64,000 bases of DNA. Origin: Rhizophagus irregularis. Its lineage: Eukaryota > Glomeromycota > Glomeromycetes > Glomerales > Glomeraceae. Numbering within the stretch: the stretch's first letter is position 1; each line of letters starts with the position of its first letter. Made by a program: the position numbers and the translations under genes. The stretch spans positions 312,501-376,500 of the forward strand of contig NC_089456.1 in NCBI RefSeq assembly GCF_026210795.1. The letters run 5' to 3'. A model generated the notes under the pieces. It was not told where the DNA came from and did no database searches. It saw only the letters and a list, made by a program, of their open reading frames with translations. This document shows positions 45,501 through 56,785 of this stretch, one piece after another.

Positions 45501-45703
45501 TTCAGAATTATCACAAGAAGTGACAATGGTGATTGTCACGCCTTACCGTCACCACCGGTGGCACCTACAAAAATATCTTAAATAATATACAATTGTATCA
45601 ATTTTCGCATCCAATAATATTTATTTATGTTCTTATTTGAATGCTGCGCTGCAGTTTAAAAATTAAATAAAATTTGGCCCTTCATTTTTGCGGTATTTCA
45701 AAA

Positions 45704-47647
45704 ATGTCCAGTAAAAATTCTAAATCTTCAGCTAAACCTAAGAAACTTAAGTCTAAACGTGGATATGGCAAAAATGTAACGAAAACTAAAGTTGTCGTAC
45801 GTCGTTTACCACCTCTTATTCCTGAATCTTTATTCTTTGAATCTGTCAAACAATGGGTAAATGAAGAAACTTGCACTTGGTCACGTTTTCACCAAGGTCG
45901 AATTAGCAAAAGGTAGGTAATTGCCTTGTTGTTTGGTAAGTAAGATCAAAAAGAAAGTATTCTAAACACATTTATATTCGTAGTAAGAATAAAGAAAGTA
46001 TATTTTCTCGTGCTTATTTTCATTTTAAGACTGTTGAGCAAGTTTTAGAATTTCATCGCGGTTATGACAACCATTTGTTTATAGACAAACAAGGTAAATT
46101 ATTATGTTGATAATTATTTACTTTATTTCAAAAATATATTAAATTCTAAACCTTAATAGGCAACGAGAATAGAGCTGTGGTAGAGTTCGCTGTATATCAA
46201 AAACTACCGAAAGAACACAAGAAACCAGATCCTAGACAAGGAACAATCGAAACCGGTATGAAAATTTATTACATAATTTAATAAAAATAATAAAGTGAAA
46301 ATGCTCCTATTAATCTCTTTTTTTATAGATCCCGATTATCTCGCATTTCTTGAATCTTTGAAAATGGAAGAAATTCAACAGGCTACTGCAAAAGAACCAG
46401 GCGTAGTATTAGAAAGTGGAGCAACGCAATTGGAAAGATTGGAAGCACGTTTGGCAAATGCTGGTGAGTGTTATAATTACATTTAATACCTTTTTTCATG
46501 TAATATCATTCATAACACACTTGTTTAATATTTATATAGTAATCAATGCTGCTAGTGTTGTTGAAAAGCCAACAACCACCCCACTTCTTGAGCACCTACG
46601 TGCGTTAAAATTAGGTCCGAAATCGAAACCACCACCATTAAAACATGCTCAGGTTGCTATTCTTTCATCATCCGGCTTGTCTACAAAAGGAACTGGTTCT
46701 AGAGCCGCAAAACAATCATCGCAACAGACACGAGCTAATGAATTTCCTCAAAGTACAAATAGACCTAAAAGGGAACGTAAAAGGAGAGAAAGGGGGGGGG
46801 GGAGGGGGGGGGGGAGAGAAGGGAGAAACGAGAAAAGGATAAAGAGAAAGATAAAAGGGATGAAGAGGAAAATAACAAGTATATTGAAAGGGTAAAGGAA
46901 AAAGAGTCTGAAGTTGTAGACGAAAAGTTGAAAGAAAAAACTAAGGAGCAAGTTAAAGAAAAAGAGAATTATCGTAGACGTGATAAGAAACAGGAAAGAC
47001 AAAAATTAATGAGAGAAAGAGAGAAAAAAGCTCAAGCAACAGAAGCCAATAAATCTGAACTTCCTACTATTACTATTGTGCCTAGACCACAAACAGAAGA
47101 GTCGAAAGTTGAAGCTAAAGAGAAAGAGAAGGAAAAGGATAAGGAAAAAGAAAAAGAAACCAAGAGAGCACCTGTCAAAATTACAATTCAACAAAGACAA
47201 AAAGAACAAATTCGTCAATTTATTCAAAAAACTAGCCCTTCACCGAAAAAGGAAATAAATACAGCAGAAAATGATTCAAAAGAAACAGCTTACCAAGAAT
47301 CATTTGCCAAGGACTCTACGGGGACAGTTCAAAAAGATACGCGAAAAGAAGAAAGTAAAGATACCTCTGAGGCTCCCGTAACGTCATCAAGCTCGAATGT
47401 TCCATCAAATGAAAATCATTATCGTCGTCGAGATCGAAGTAGAAAGCATAGCACTGATACTAAAACACCAGTACAAATTCAAATCTTGACAAAACCACAA
47501 ACCCAATCGACCAATACTTCTGAGTCTAATGTTTCGACTAGTACTTCATCGGCTGCTGTAAGTTCTTCAGGCTCTGCTGCAACTACTAACACGCCGTCTC
47601 CAATCAGGCGTAGAGGTTATTACGGAAAACGTGGAGGAAGATGGTAG
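45704..47647 (+). CDS. UPF3: UPF3 (SMG-4) nonsense-mediated decay factor, frameshift at a G tract
   Basis: Exons 45704-45912, 45984-46093, 46160-46255, 46329-46463 and 46540-47647. The UPF3 domain starts TKVVVRRLPPLIPESLFFES (RNP-like fold) and includes FSRAYFHFKTVEQVLEFHR, followed by AVVEFAVYQKLPKEHKK and DPDYLAFLESL. The rest is a highly charged Lys/Glu/Arg tail ending RRRGYYGKRGGRW. UPF3 links the exon-junction complex to UPF2/UPF1 in mRNA surveillance. The exons sum to 1658 nt, not a multiple of three. The break is in 46792-46814, eleven G, one A, eleven G; on both sides the charged frame is otherwise open. Either the homopolymer length is misread or the allele is truncated after about residue 210. 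Confidence 0.88.
46792..46814. repeat. Poly(G) tract (G11-A-G11)
   Basis: It is the only long G run in a very AT-rich window, inside the last UPF3 exon, encoding a glycine run between two charged segments. The upstream frame and the downstream frame (starting at REKREKDKEKDK) differ by one register, so the number of Gs decides whether the protein is complete. Confidence 0.9.
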
Positions 47648-48780
47648 ATTTGAATAATACTTAAAAATGGACGCAATGTATATATAAAAATTTTCCTTTT
47701 ACACTATATAATTTAAAAAAAAAAGGTAACAAAATTTAATCTGTTTCACGTGATCGACAAATTCTAAACCAGAATTTTGGTAAATGTAACATAGCAACAA
47801 GGAATTGCGTACTCTGTTTGTAGTTGCAGTGGTTGAAGATTTAAAGGTGTATTAATATCAAATTGTGCAATATTTTCAATTAATTATTATTATACAAAGG
47901 TAAAAAAATTTAAGATTCTTTAGTTTATTTATTTTATTCTTTATGTAAAGATATTGATATTTATTTCACTTATAATGATGATCTGAAATTGAAGATTGGG
48001 ATATAGAGAGAATGATTCCAAGTCGAAATTTTTGTTGGACAAAACAAAATTATTGTTATAATTGTTCTTGAAAATCAGTGCGGTGATTTATTAATTAATT
48101 ACATAGTTATTATGATAATAAGAATGTAGTGATTTTTGTTTAAAAAAAGTTAACAATATTTCACTTGTATACCTAATTGTAGTACAATTCAATATTTGTT
48201 ATGTCATATAGTTAATTACTATTATGGGTATTATGAGTTAAATTATTACTTTGGATGTGTAACATTTCTTTAAAATCATCGGCATCGGCATTTTGCATTG
48301 AATAAATCCTCTTCGAAACCAAAGAAATTATTACAATTTTTTGTACTATTTGTGTACTTTATAATTTTTTTTTTTTGTATCATTAATTCATTACTACAGT
48401 ACAAATTATAAACATTATAAAATATCTTCGTTTTTATAAGCTATTCTTTTTTACTTCTCTTGACTTTTCACTTAATGTACAATACATGACCATTCAATTA
48501 TTATGTAAAACTCGTTGACTTATATATAACTTTATTTTTTTCAAACAGTATACCATCTTACCATCTTTATCTTTATAAACAATATTTTTTTTTTTCATTT
48601 TCATACACGATAACGTTTCTTAAACATTATTATTACGTATCAATAACAACGAAAAAAAAAACCCAATTAAGGTATAATTTTAAAGTTGGGTATTTCTGTT
48701 TTCGCTTTAGTTTTTCTACCCGTAAAATTTTTTAGAACCTCTTTCGTCTTATACTTGTTTATGTTTATCTTTAAGGTACA
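47648..48780. other. Intergenic region
   Basis: UPF3 3' UTR, then AT-rich sequence. A TTCACGTGATC E-box lies at 47745. Just before the next start codon, TTATCTTTAAG|GTACAATG looks like an acceptor site, so a non-coding first exon of the next gene may lie around 48690-48720. Confidence 0.4.
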
Positions 48781-51700
48781 ATGCGCGAACTTTTACTAGT
48801 GCGAAAGCTGCAAGAAGAAAACGCAAAAAAGAACAAACTAAGTGAAAACATAACTTCTGAAAACTCGAACACTTCTATAAAGGGTCACCATGAAACTGCG
48901 GATTCTTCAGTAAATAATATTACATTAAATACAACAGATATTACTAACCATAGAGAAGTTCAGATTGAAAACATAAAGTCCCATGATATTGACGATAACG
49001 TTAAAATATCTACACCTGACGACAAGATAAATCCAACCCATCAATTAAATACTTCCGACGTAGATAAAATATCTGAACAAGTTAGATCTGAACGTACTTC
49101 TACTAATGACAGCAATAGTAATCAATTTATGGGCAAGATATCTTTTAATGAAAAAACTGAATATAGTCAAAATGTACAAACCGTCGAAGAGAACGCCCCG
49201 GTAATTTCGGAGCATGATGGAAATGATCTAATAGATTCAATGTCAGAAGAGGAAAAAAAACAAAATGAGGCGGTATCACTTGCTCTTCAAACAAAAAGAG
49301 AAAGTTTGAAAGAGTTCTTTTTACAGAAACAACCTTATATTCACAAAGACACTTTTACAGACAATCAAATAGTATTAGACTCAAATTTTACTGATGATAA
49401 AAAATCGGTTGCTTTAACAAATTTAAAGGACGAACCCACAAAAGAGAATTCAAAGGACGAAATTCCTACCCAAGGATCATCTGAAACTATAAATTCCAAA
49501 GATATTACTAGTACTGATAAACTTTCACTTACCTCACCTCCGGATAACTTAAGTCCTGATGAAAAACGTCAAAAGGCTGCTGCAAATCGAAGCATGCAAA
49601 GGAAGGACTTGAAGAAATTCTTAAAACAGAAAAAACTTCAAATGGAGCAAAAATTAGACGAAACTACAGACATAATTATAATGGGTTCAGAAGAAATTAA
49701 AACATCTTCAGAAACTAAAAATGTTGAAAATTCTGATGAAAATTCTATATTAAATGGATTAAATGAGGACGATAAAATTGAATCAGATACAAGAAGTAAA
49801 GGTGAAATAAAGTGAGTTCTTATGATAGAAATCTCTATCCATTATTTAATAATATGTTTAATTATGTTGTATTAATTGTATTATTATAATATTTTCATTT
49901 TATAGCAACTCTATACATATAAAACAAGCAAAGAATAAAGCATCATACGAAGATACTGATTCTGATGGATCAATAGATTTGGATGCGATAATAGCTAATG
50001 GTAGTGATTTAGAGTCTGGTGAAATTCAACTAACTGATGACGGATTGGATGATGGAGATGAAAATTTTTGGAGTGTTGATCCTGCAGAGGTATAATAAAT
50101 TCATTACAAAATCGTTGATTATAACGATTACTTATTTATTCAAATTCATTCGGCAAAATCAATTAGCTTGAAAGACATATTACACCATCAACATCTCCCT
50201 TACCTCCAGACCTGCATAGCACTCCAATATTGATTAGCATGATTGCTGAAGAAGATGAGAATTTAAGTGATACACCACTTGAAGTTGACGGCCAAGAAGC
50301 TGATGATATTAACGAGAATGGATTTGATGTAAGGTTTTCTGTTGTTTATAAATGAAATTTAACCAAATTATATTATTTTACATTATTAACATCATTTATA
50401 ATAGATGGGCTCAAAAGAAGCAGAATATGAAGATGATGAGATAAATGAGATTGACATGAGTCTAGACACACAAATAACTCCTATTATAAAACCAGTTTCA
50501 CCTTCACCTGTTCCTTCACCATATCCTACTCTTTCTGGAGGAAAATCTGGTATCCCGGCGGGTTTGCCTAAAACAGCATTTAGCGCTCATTTTGGATCGC
50601 CACTTTCTCCCACATCCTCACGAGCTTCATCAGTGGGAGATCCAGATGAGTATGAAACAATGTCAAATGGTTCATATACTTCTGTGCGTTCAACTGGTAG
50701 TACAAAGTCTGGTGCTTCGGGAATAAGAAGACCGTCAACTATAACCGGTTTGCGATCTCCTAGTAGAGTTGGTTCTCATGTTACTTCACCTTCTAGAATT
50801 GCAGCCCCTGGTAGGGTTGATTCTCACTCGTCTACTTCGACTCCGCAAAGATCAAGATCTATGAGTGCTGTTAGCGATAGTTCTACCGAAGAGAGTACTA
50901 CATCATCTGTAGGCGCTATATCACCCTCGAGAATTGCTTCTCCAACTCGAGGACTCCACATGTCAATGTATAATATGTCACAATCTATGACAAGTGGTAC
51001 TCGTCCAAGATCAATGAGTCGTGTGAGTAATAGTTCTGCTGATGATGTTTTGGCTAGGTCTTCTGCATCACATATTGCAGCTCCAAGAGCCCGACCTTTG
51101 AGCAGAGCTGGGTCACACATCGGTACACCAAAATCTTCCAATATTTCTACCGGTTCACAAAGTCGAATTCGAAATAGTGTGCCGCCATCAAATGTTAATT
51201 CAACAAAGTCTAAATATGCCGAGTCACAATTGCACACACCTACTTCTAACTCTGAGCTAGCAAAAAGACCGGCAAGTCGTGCTGGCATTGCTAAACCTTC
51301 ATCTGCATCGACAACCTCTGTGAGACCATTGAGTCGGCTTGCTAGTTTATCTGAACCATCTAAGACATCGGCTCTTAAAAAACCTCGACCTCAAAGTATT
51401 GCGGTTGGAAACACGTCTACTAACAATACCAAAATAACTCATTCAAATATCGCTACACCAAATTCAAATTCCGGTATTCGATCTCCTTCCGTCCTTCGAG
51501 CTCCGTATTATGGTGGTCGACAAAGTACTGATAGCTTGTCTTCTCATGATGAATACTCGGCTTCGAGTATGATTTTTACTCCTCCGGAATCGCCTACTGG
51601 CGCTTCCGAAACCGATTCACTTACTTCTCTGACGAGTTCGGTCTCTTATGGCTCTTCACCTGGTAGAGGAACATCTCCCATACCTCCCCATAATACATCA

Positions 51701-51853
51701 ATGCTAGCTACTCCTACTAGACTTTCAAAACCTAGTACTCGGACGTCTATAAGTAAATTGCCTGCTTCTTCAAGAATGGTCCCTTCAAAACTTGCAACTC
51801 CTAGTGGCCAACCAGTTTCTGGGTTAAGAAAACCTAAAATGACGAAAGAATAA
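48781..51853 (+). CDS. Large low-complexity basic protein, possible microtubule plus-end tracker
   Basis: Four exons (48781-49811, 49906-50089, 50167-50328, 50405-51853) give 941 residues. I do not recognise a named family. The N-terminal half is hydrophilic and acidic with two related helical segments, SEEEKKQNEAVSLALQTKR (near residue 153) and SPDEKRQKAAANRSMQRK (near 255), each followed by LK(E/K)F and a QK-rich end. The middle is acidic (DSDGSIDLDAIIANGSDLES). From about residue 480 it is Ser/Pro/Arg-rich and basic, with repeats like SGIRRPS, SGIRSPS, SGLRKPK and SPSRI, and one KSGIPAGLPK. SxIP in a basic Ser/Pro region is how many proteins bind EB1-type plus-end trackers, so a cytoskeletal role is a reasonable guess only. 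Many SP/TP sites suggest phosphorylation. Confidence 0.8.
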
Positions 51854-53483
51854 TCGGCATTGTAATAACTGAATCCAAAATTCAGAAATTATTGATACCA
51901 ATTCAACAATAAATACCAAAGAAGAAAATGATTACAGTTTGTCAATAACATTAGTTTGAATTTATTAACAAACTATTATAGATTTTATTTTATTCCACGT
52001 TTTTCAACAAAAATGACTAATTATAAATTTTAAATTGGGCTGTAAAGGTTAATTGTTAATTCATATGGTACTTTGAATTCTTGATTTTGGTTTATTGATG
52101 TCGATTGATTTTATTTTTTTAAATTTATTATTTGATCTTTTATTTAAAGTTCGTTTCTTTTCCCGCTCTATATTTACTCAAGTGTGATGTTCAAATAATA
52201 GGTGATAAACTCACATCACATATCACACTTAAGATACAGCGATATAAGAGAGAATTTTTAATTTCTCCGGTTTTTAAAGGTCCTACATAAGAACACTTTA
52301 GAGTAGAGTATATAAAAGTTTCAAATGTCAAAATTTTAGTACATTTTTTTTTTTTTTGGATATACTATTATTACAACAAAAATATTTGACTTTTAAAATA
52401 GTTAAATAATATGTTAAATTTTGTAAAATAAAGTTTTATATTTAGTATAAATTTTTAAAATTACATAATCTTTATGCTACTAATTATTAATATTACAAGA
52501 ATAATTAGCTGTAATTTAACAAATATAATTTAATTAATTTAATTTAATAATAGCAATTATATCATTAGGTATTATCAATAAGTAAATAAAAAATCCATAT
52601 AACATTATTAATATATATCCAATTTGCCAAATTTAAAAAAGAGAAATCTTAGTTAAATAACAAAATAATAATTTGCTTAAAGATATACTTTTTATTTTTT
52701 TTATTTTTTAAAAAATTTATTTTATTTTTTTGAATATATTTTTACTTTACTTTCCTAATAAACAAACTTTGAAACAATAGTATTAAAATCCATTTTCAAT
52801 AACCTTAAATTTGAACTATATTATTAAAAAATAAAAGTAAATAATATTAATACAAAAAGGTTTGCTAGTTTATTTTCTGGGTTAAATAATTTGTCTTTTA
52901 AAAATTTATATTTTACATTAAAAAAATTTCAAAAAAAAAAATTGTTTGTATTATTTTACTTATATCAATTTTATTTATTTGGATATATACAATTATATAA
53001 AAGTTACTAGTAGGTTAAATCACTTGAATTAAATCACTCTGGATTAAAATTAATCTAAAATATTTTATAAAAAAAAATAAAAAAAAATACAATTTAACAA
53101 ACAAAAATAATACAAATGTAATATTATTATAATTATGTAATTAACAAATAACCCTTATATATTAATTTATATAGTTACATTATTAGAATTACTAAATTTT
53201 AGTTATGTAAATATTAGCATTTTTTCCTTATCTATATAATTAATAAATTTGTAATGTTTAAATTACCTGTATAAATTTTAAATTGTGCAACTTTACTTCT
53301 ATTAACCAGTTTATTATGTAACGTTAAACAAATTTAAAAAAGTGAAATTTATATGATGATTATATAATTCTAGCTAGTATTATTACAATTCTAATATGAA
53401 GCAATAGGGTTACAACTAATCATATATAAATAAATTTTTTTACAAATTATTTCTAAAAAAGAAATATAAAGAATTATTGGTAT
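51854..53483. other. AT-rich non-coding stretch
   Basis: After the 3' UTR the region becomes extremely AT-rich. At 52175-52225 TCAAGTGTGATGTTC and TCACATATCACACTTAAGA form a loose inverted pair. No genes are seen. 53484-53500 is the left copy of the 17-bp target duplication of the next element. Confidence 0.45.
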
Positions 53484-53514
53484 ATATTTGTCTAATATTA
53501 GGGTTGATCACCCT

Positions 53515-53581
53515 TGGCTCATTGATTAGTCCGTGAGTCTCCTCATGAAGCCTGAGTATGGTGAGGTCGCAGGTTCGATTC
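53515..53581 (+). promoter_or_regulatory. Internal Pol III promoter (A box and B box) of the retroelement
   Basis: TGGCTCATTGATTAG at 53515-53529 resembles an A box, and GGTTCGATTC at 53572-53581 matches the B box. GCAG..CTGC around the B box can form a T stem. The acceptor stem is not well paired (GGGTTGATCA against CTAATCACGG), so it is tRNA-derived rather than a functional tRNA gene. Confidence 0.7.
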
Positions 53582-53923
53582 TGCTAATCACGGAAATTAA
53601 AAGAATTTTACTGCGAACACTACTACCAATAGTGTGAAGGTACAGGAATAAGTGTAGGTTGGACTGCATCATGGTGAATTAGTATGTACCAGTTGGCGGC
53701 ATATTTCAACAAAGGGTCATGATGTCCTCCTAGCGTTCCCTATGAGGCTATTAGGAAGCCTATTGTCCTGTCTGGATGGTCACTGCTTGCATACCATCTG
53801 GGTGAGCTCTTATCTTAGTGGTCACTCTACAATACCACTAAGGGTGTGGTAAACTTTACTGTGGAGTTTACTACGCTAGATGGTCCTCATAGTCTTAAGT
53901 GCAATGTCTTAGCAGTAGTTTAT

Positions 53924-54889
53924 AAAAATGTTAGCCGTAATTGATTGGCCGATGCCGTAATATTACAGCATACAGCATTACAGTTATGACACTTTTCGTA
54001 ATACTGTAATTAGGCCGTAATGCTGTAATTGGGTTGTAATGCTGTAATTAGGTCGCAATGCTATAATTAGGCTGTAATGTCGTAATTTTTAATGGCATAA
54101 AAATTTAAAATAAAAGTAATGAATTATAAAAGTAAATTACAATAGTTTATATGTCGTATAATTTTAATTTTTAGGGAGTACATAAGACGCGTCGCGTTTT
54201 TTTTTGTATTTTGTATACGCGTTCATGTAAAGAAAAAAATTATATAATGAACTAAAATCCCTAGGGGTGGGTGGAAAATATTAAGTTTTTTTCAAAAAAT
54301 TTATATTAAATTAGCATAATATCTTTAATAATTAGATGATTTTATGCATAATTTACATATAAACTTTTTTACAAAAAAAAATTATTATTATTATTATTTT
54401 TGATATTATTTACCCCTTAAAATTGAAATTACACGGTCACATATTTCCTAAAATCCGAAATCCGAAATCCGAAATATAATTCCGGCCGAAATTAACGTAA
54501 TTTCACTTAAACATGTAATTTCAGCCGAAAATCATAATTCAGCCAAAACGGGAATGCAGATCTTTCCTTTTTTGGCGATAGCCGTTCCACAAAATTGATT
54601 TTAGTGGGAACGACACTGGAATTTTGTGTAACAACACTTTCCTTTTTAGGATATTTGTTAATTTCTGCTAAAATTAAGTGCATAATTCTGGCCGAAATTA
54701 CATACGTAATTTCGGAATTACGGCATTACGGATTAGTTACGGCATTAAGACCTAATTACAGTATTACGACCTAATTATGGCATTACAACCTAATTACAGC
54801 ATTACAACTTTTGCTTTTTAATGTAGATAGGTTGCAACCTATTACATACGACACTGTGTCTTAATATTACAGTTACGGCTAACATCTTT
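53924..54889. mobile_element. TIR element with GTAAT(T/A)AC subterminal repeats, 10-bp duplication
   Basis: AAAAATGTTAGCCGTAA pairs with the inverse of the right end AAAGATGTTAGCCGTAAC. AGTAGTTTAT lies at 53914-53923 and 54890-54899. Both arms carry many copies of GTAATGCTGTAATTAGG. A 10-bp duplication does not fit the 8 bp of hAT; 9-11 bp would suit a Mutator-like group. No transposase is visible. Confidence 0.85.
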
Positions 54890-55247
54890 AGTAGTTTATC
54901 TTCTAATAGGTTTAGGCTGATTGGAAACGTTCATAGGCTTACAGGTATATAAGGTTCTAAAGTGAAGTTCGATTCTTCAGTGAATTTGACGTATTGGTGG
55001 GTGATCCCTGGGTAACGGTTGGTTACTTATAATAAAGAGGTGATCCGTCTGTTAGTAGGCTTACTGTTCATGGTAAGTTCAAAACGCTATACTTACTGAG
55101 TTTACAACTATGGTGGGCTGGTATGATAATCGCGACCTGTAGTGGGCTTTGAGTGAGGCCATATTAGTAGTTTTAGTATTGCAGTACCTCTAAGCTAACC
55201 ATTATGGAAGGACTTCTAGATATCTGCTCCATTATATCTGCCATACG

Positions 55248-55491
55248 TAAGGTTGCTTGTCTAAACCTCTTCAAAATCCTACGATTAGTTTTGTCAAAAT
55301 TTTACTATAGATTTATTATAGTTTCGGCAGAGTTTCGGCAGTTTCAGCATTTATAATAAGTTTCGGCAGTTTCGCCTTTCTCCAAAGTTTCACCAGTTTT
55401 TTGATATAACTTTAATATAGTTTTGGCAGAATTTCGCTTTTCGGTGAAATGCCATCTTGCCTAAACCCTTAGGTTTCGGCAAGCAACTTTA
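55248..55491. mobile_element. hAT-type MITE (TAAGGTTGC family), copy 2
   Basis: It begins TAAGGTTGCTTG and ends CAAGCAACTTTA, with the TSD GCCATACG at 55240-55247 and 55492-55499. The interior carries GTTTCGGCAG repeats like copy 1 at 1190-1412. It is inserted in the tRNA-headed retroelement. Confidence 0.92.
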
Positions 55492-55714
55492 GCCATACGT
55501 GGGTGGTTGCTTACTTCTGACGGGCGCTAGTGGGTAGCATAACTGTGTCAGAAACCCTGCTACACTACGATCATCCTTGTGTGGGTATAAACTTGGGTCG
55601 TCTTTCTAGTGTGGTATATAGGGGTAAAGGGGATGAACATCTGGTTACTTCTAAATAATTAGAGTAGGTTGCTTGGTTATCTGTTGCTTAACGGTAGGAG
55701 TATATTACTGCAAC

Positions 55715-56146
55715 TAGGGATGGGCGTTAATTAACCATGGTTAATTAACTATGGTTAATTAACCGTTAATTATGTTACTTATAATTAGTTTAAAATGGTT
55801 AATTAACCATTACTTTAAATCAACCAATAAAAATGCAGAATTTAAGTCATGTGATTTTAATTATAATTTGATAATTATTGGTAAAAAATGGTATAGTCTG
55901 TAATAGTGATAATAGTACTATACTTGAATTTGAATCAAATGTAATAAGTTTAGATGATGAAGAATAAATAAAATATATAAGATTTATTATAATCATTTTA
56001 ATAAATAAATAAATTTCATTGTTTTATTTTATTATTTATAAAAAATTAATATATTAGTTAACTATAAGTTAATTAACCGTTAATTAACCGTTAATTAACC
56101 AGTTAATTAACCAAATTTATAATTAACCGTTACTTTCCCATCCCTA
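55715..56146. mobile_element. hAT-like MITE with TAGGGATGG ends and GGTTAATTAACC repeats
   Basis: TAGGGATGGGCGTTAATTAACC-type ends: the left end TAGGGATGGGCG pairs with the right CCCATCCCTA, TSD ACTGCAAC at 55707-55714 and 56147-56154. Subterminal regions are palindromic GGTTAATTAACC repeats. Nine bases of the terminus are shared with the otherwise unrelated element at 61297-62117. Confidence 0.92.
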
Positions 56147-56252
56147 ACTGCAACTGGTGTTGTAATGCTTCCTCCACGTAGCTTTGGTAAGCCGGCTATA
56201 CTAATATCTCCTAAAACATAAAAAAAAAAAAAAAAATATTTGTCTAATATTA

Positions 56253-56604
56253 ATAAGCAAATAATAATACTGTAAATAATATTATAAAAAGATATAAAAA
56301 ACAGATTTTGCAATATTTAGTTATATTAAAACTTTTATTTAATATAATAAATAAATTTTACAATGTATTATTTGCAATAATCAATTTTTTTCTTTAGTAA
56401 TGTTATAAGTAAACTAAACTCTAACTTTAATATCATATTACATAATAATATAATAAGAAAATACTTTATAATAAAGGTTTTAATAGTTATATTTATATAT
56501 GAAACTGAAATTAAAATCTAAAAGTCAAAATATTTTGGTCTAAAAGGCTTAAAAATTAAAATTAAAGTCAAAATTAAGGTTATTTGCCAAAACTAGAGGA
56601 TTTT
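56253..56604. other. AT-rich spacer between two composite transposons
   Basis: No gene. It includes AAAATTAAAATTAAAGTC-type simple sequence. Confidence 0.4.
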
Positions 56605-56785
56605 CATTGGTAAAAAAATGATCTATCCTACACATATCTTACACATATCTTATATATATCAGGTATTTAAAATGTAGAAAATCTTATACAAATAATACAC
56701 ATATTATATACATATCAAATATTTATATATATCATATATATCTATCAGGTATCTAATATGTATATGATATATATATAAGTATCTA

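Larger units (their letters stand above)
53501..56235 (+). mobile_element. tRNA-headed, poly(A)-tailed non-coding retroelement (large SINE)
   Basis: The 17-bp sequence ATATTTGTCTAATATTA flanks it at 53484-53500 and 56236-56252; the left end is GGGTTGATCACCC and the right end is an A run from 56220. That is the structure of target-primed retrotransposition. The first 95 bases contain Pol III-type A and B boxes. Three DNA transposons (53924-54889, 55248-55491, 55715-56146) interrupt it. Without them and their duplications the element is about 1.07 kb, far longer than ordinary SINEs, with no open reading frame and a clearly higher G+C than the surroundings. It must depend on a LINE-type reverse transcriptase elsewhere. 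The 17-bp duplication is still perfect, so it is not ancient. Confidence 0.85.

Noticed and set aside
46748-47227. Minus-strand Phe/Leu-rich frames opposite UPF3
   Set aside because: They are the complement of the Lys/Glu/Arg-rich tail and have no other support.
53501-53594. Functional tRNA gene
   Set aside because: A and B boxes are present, but the acceptor stem is poorly paired and the sequence continues as a long retroelement body; tRNA-derived head fits better.
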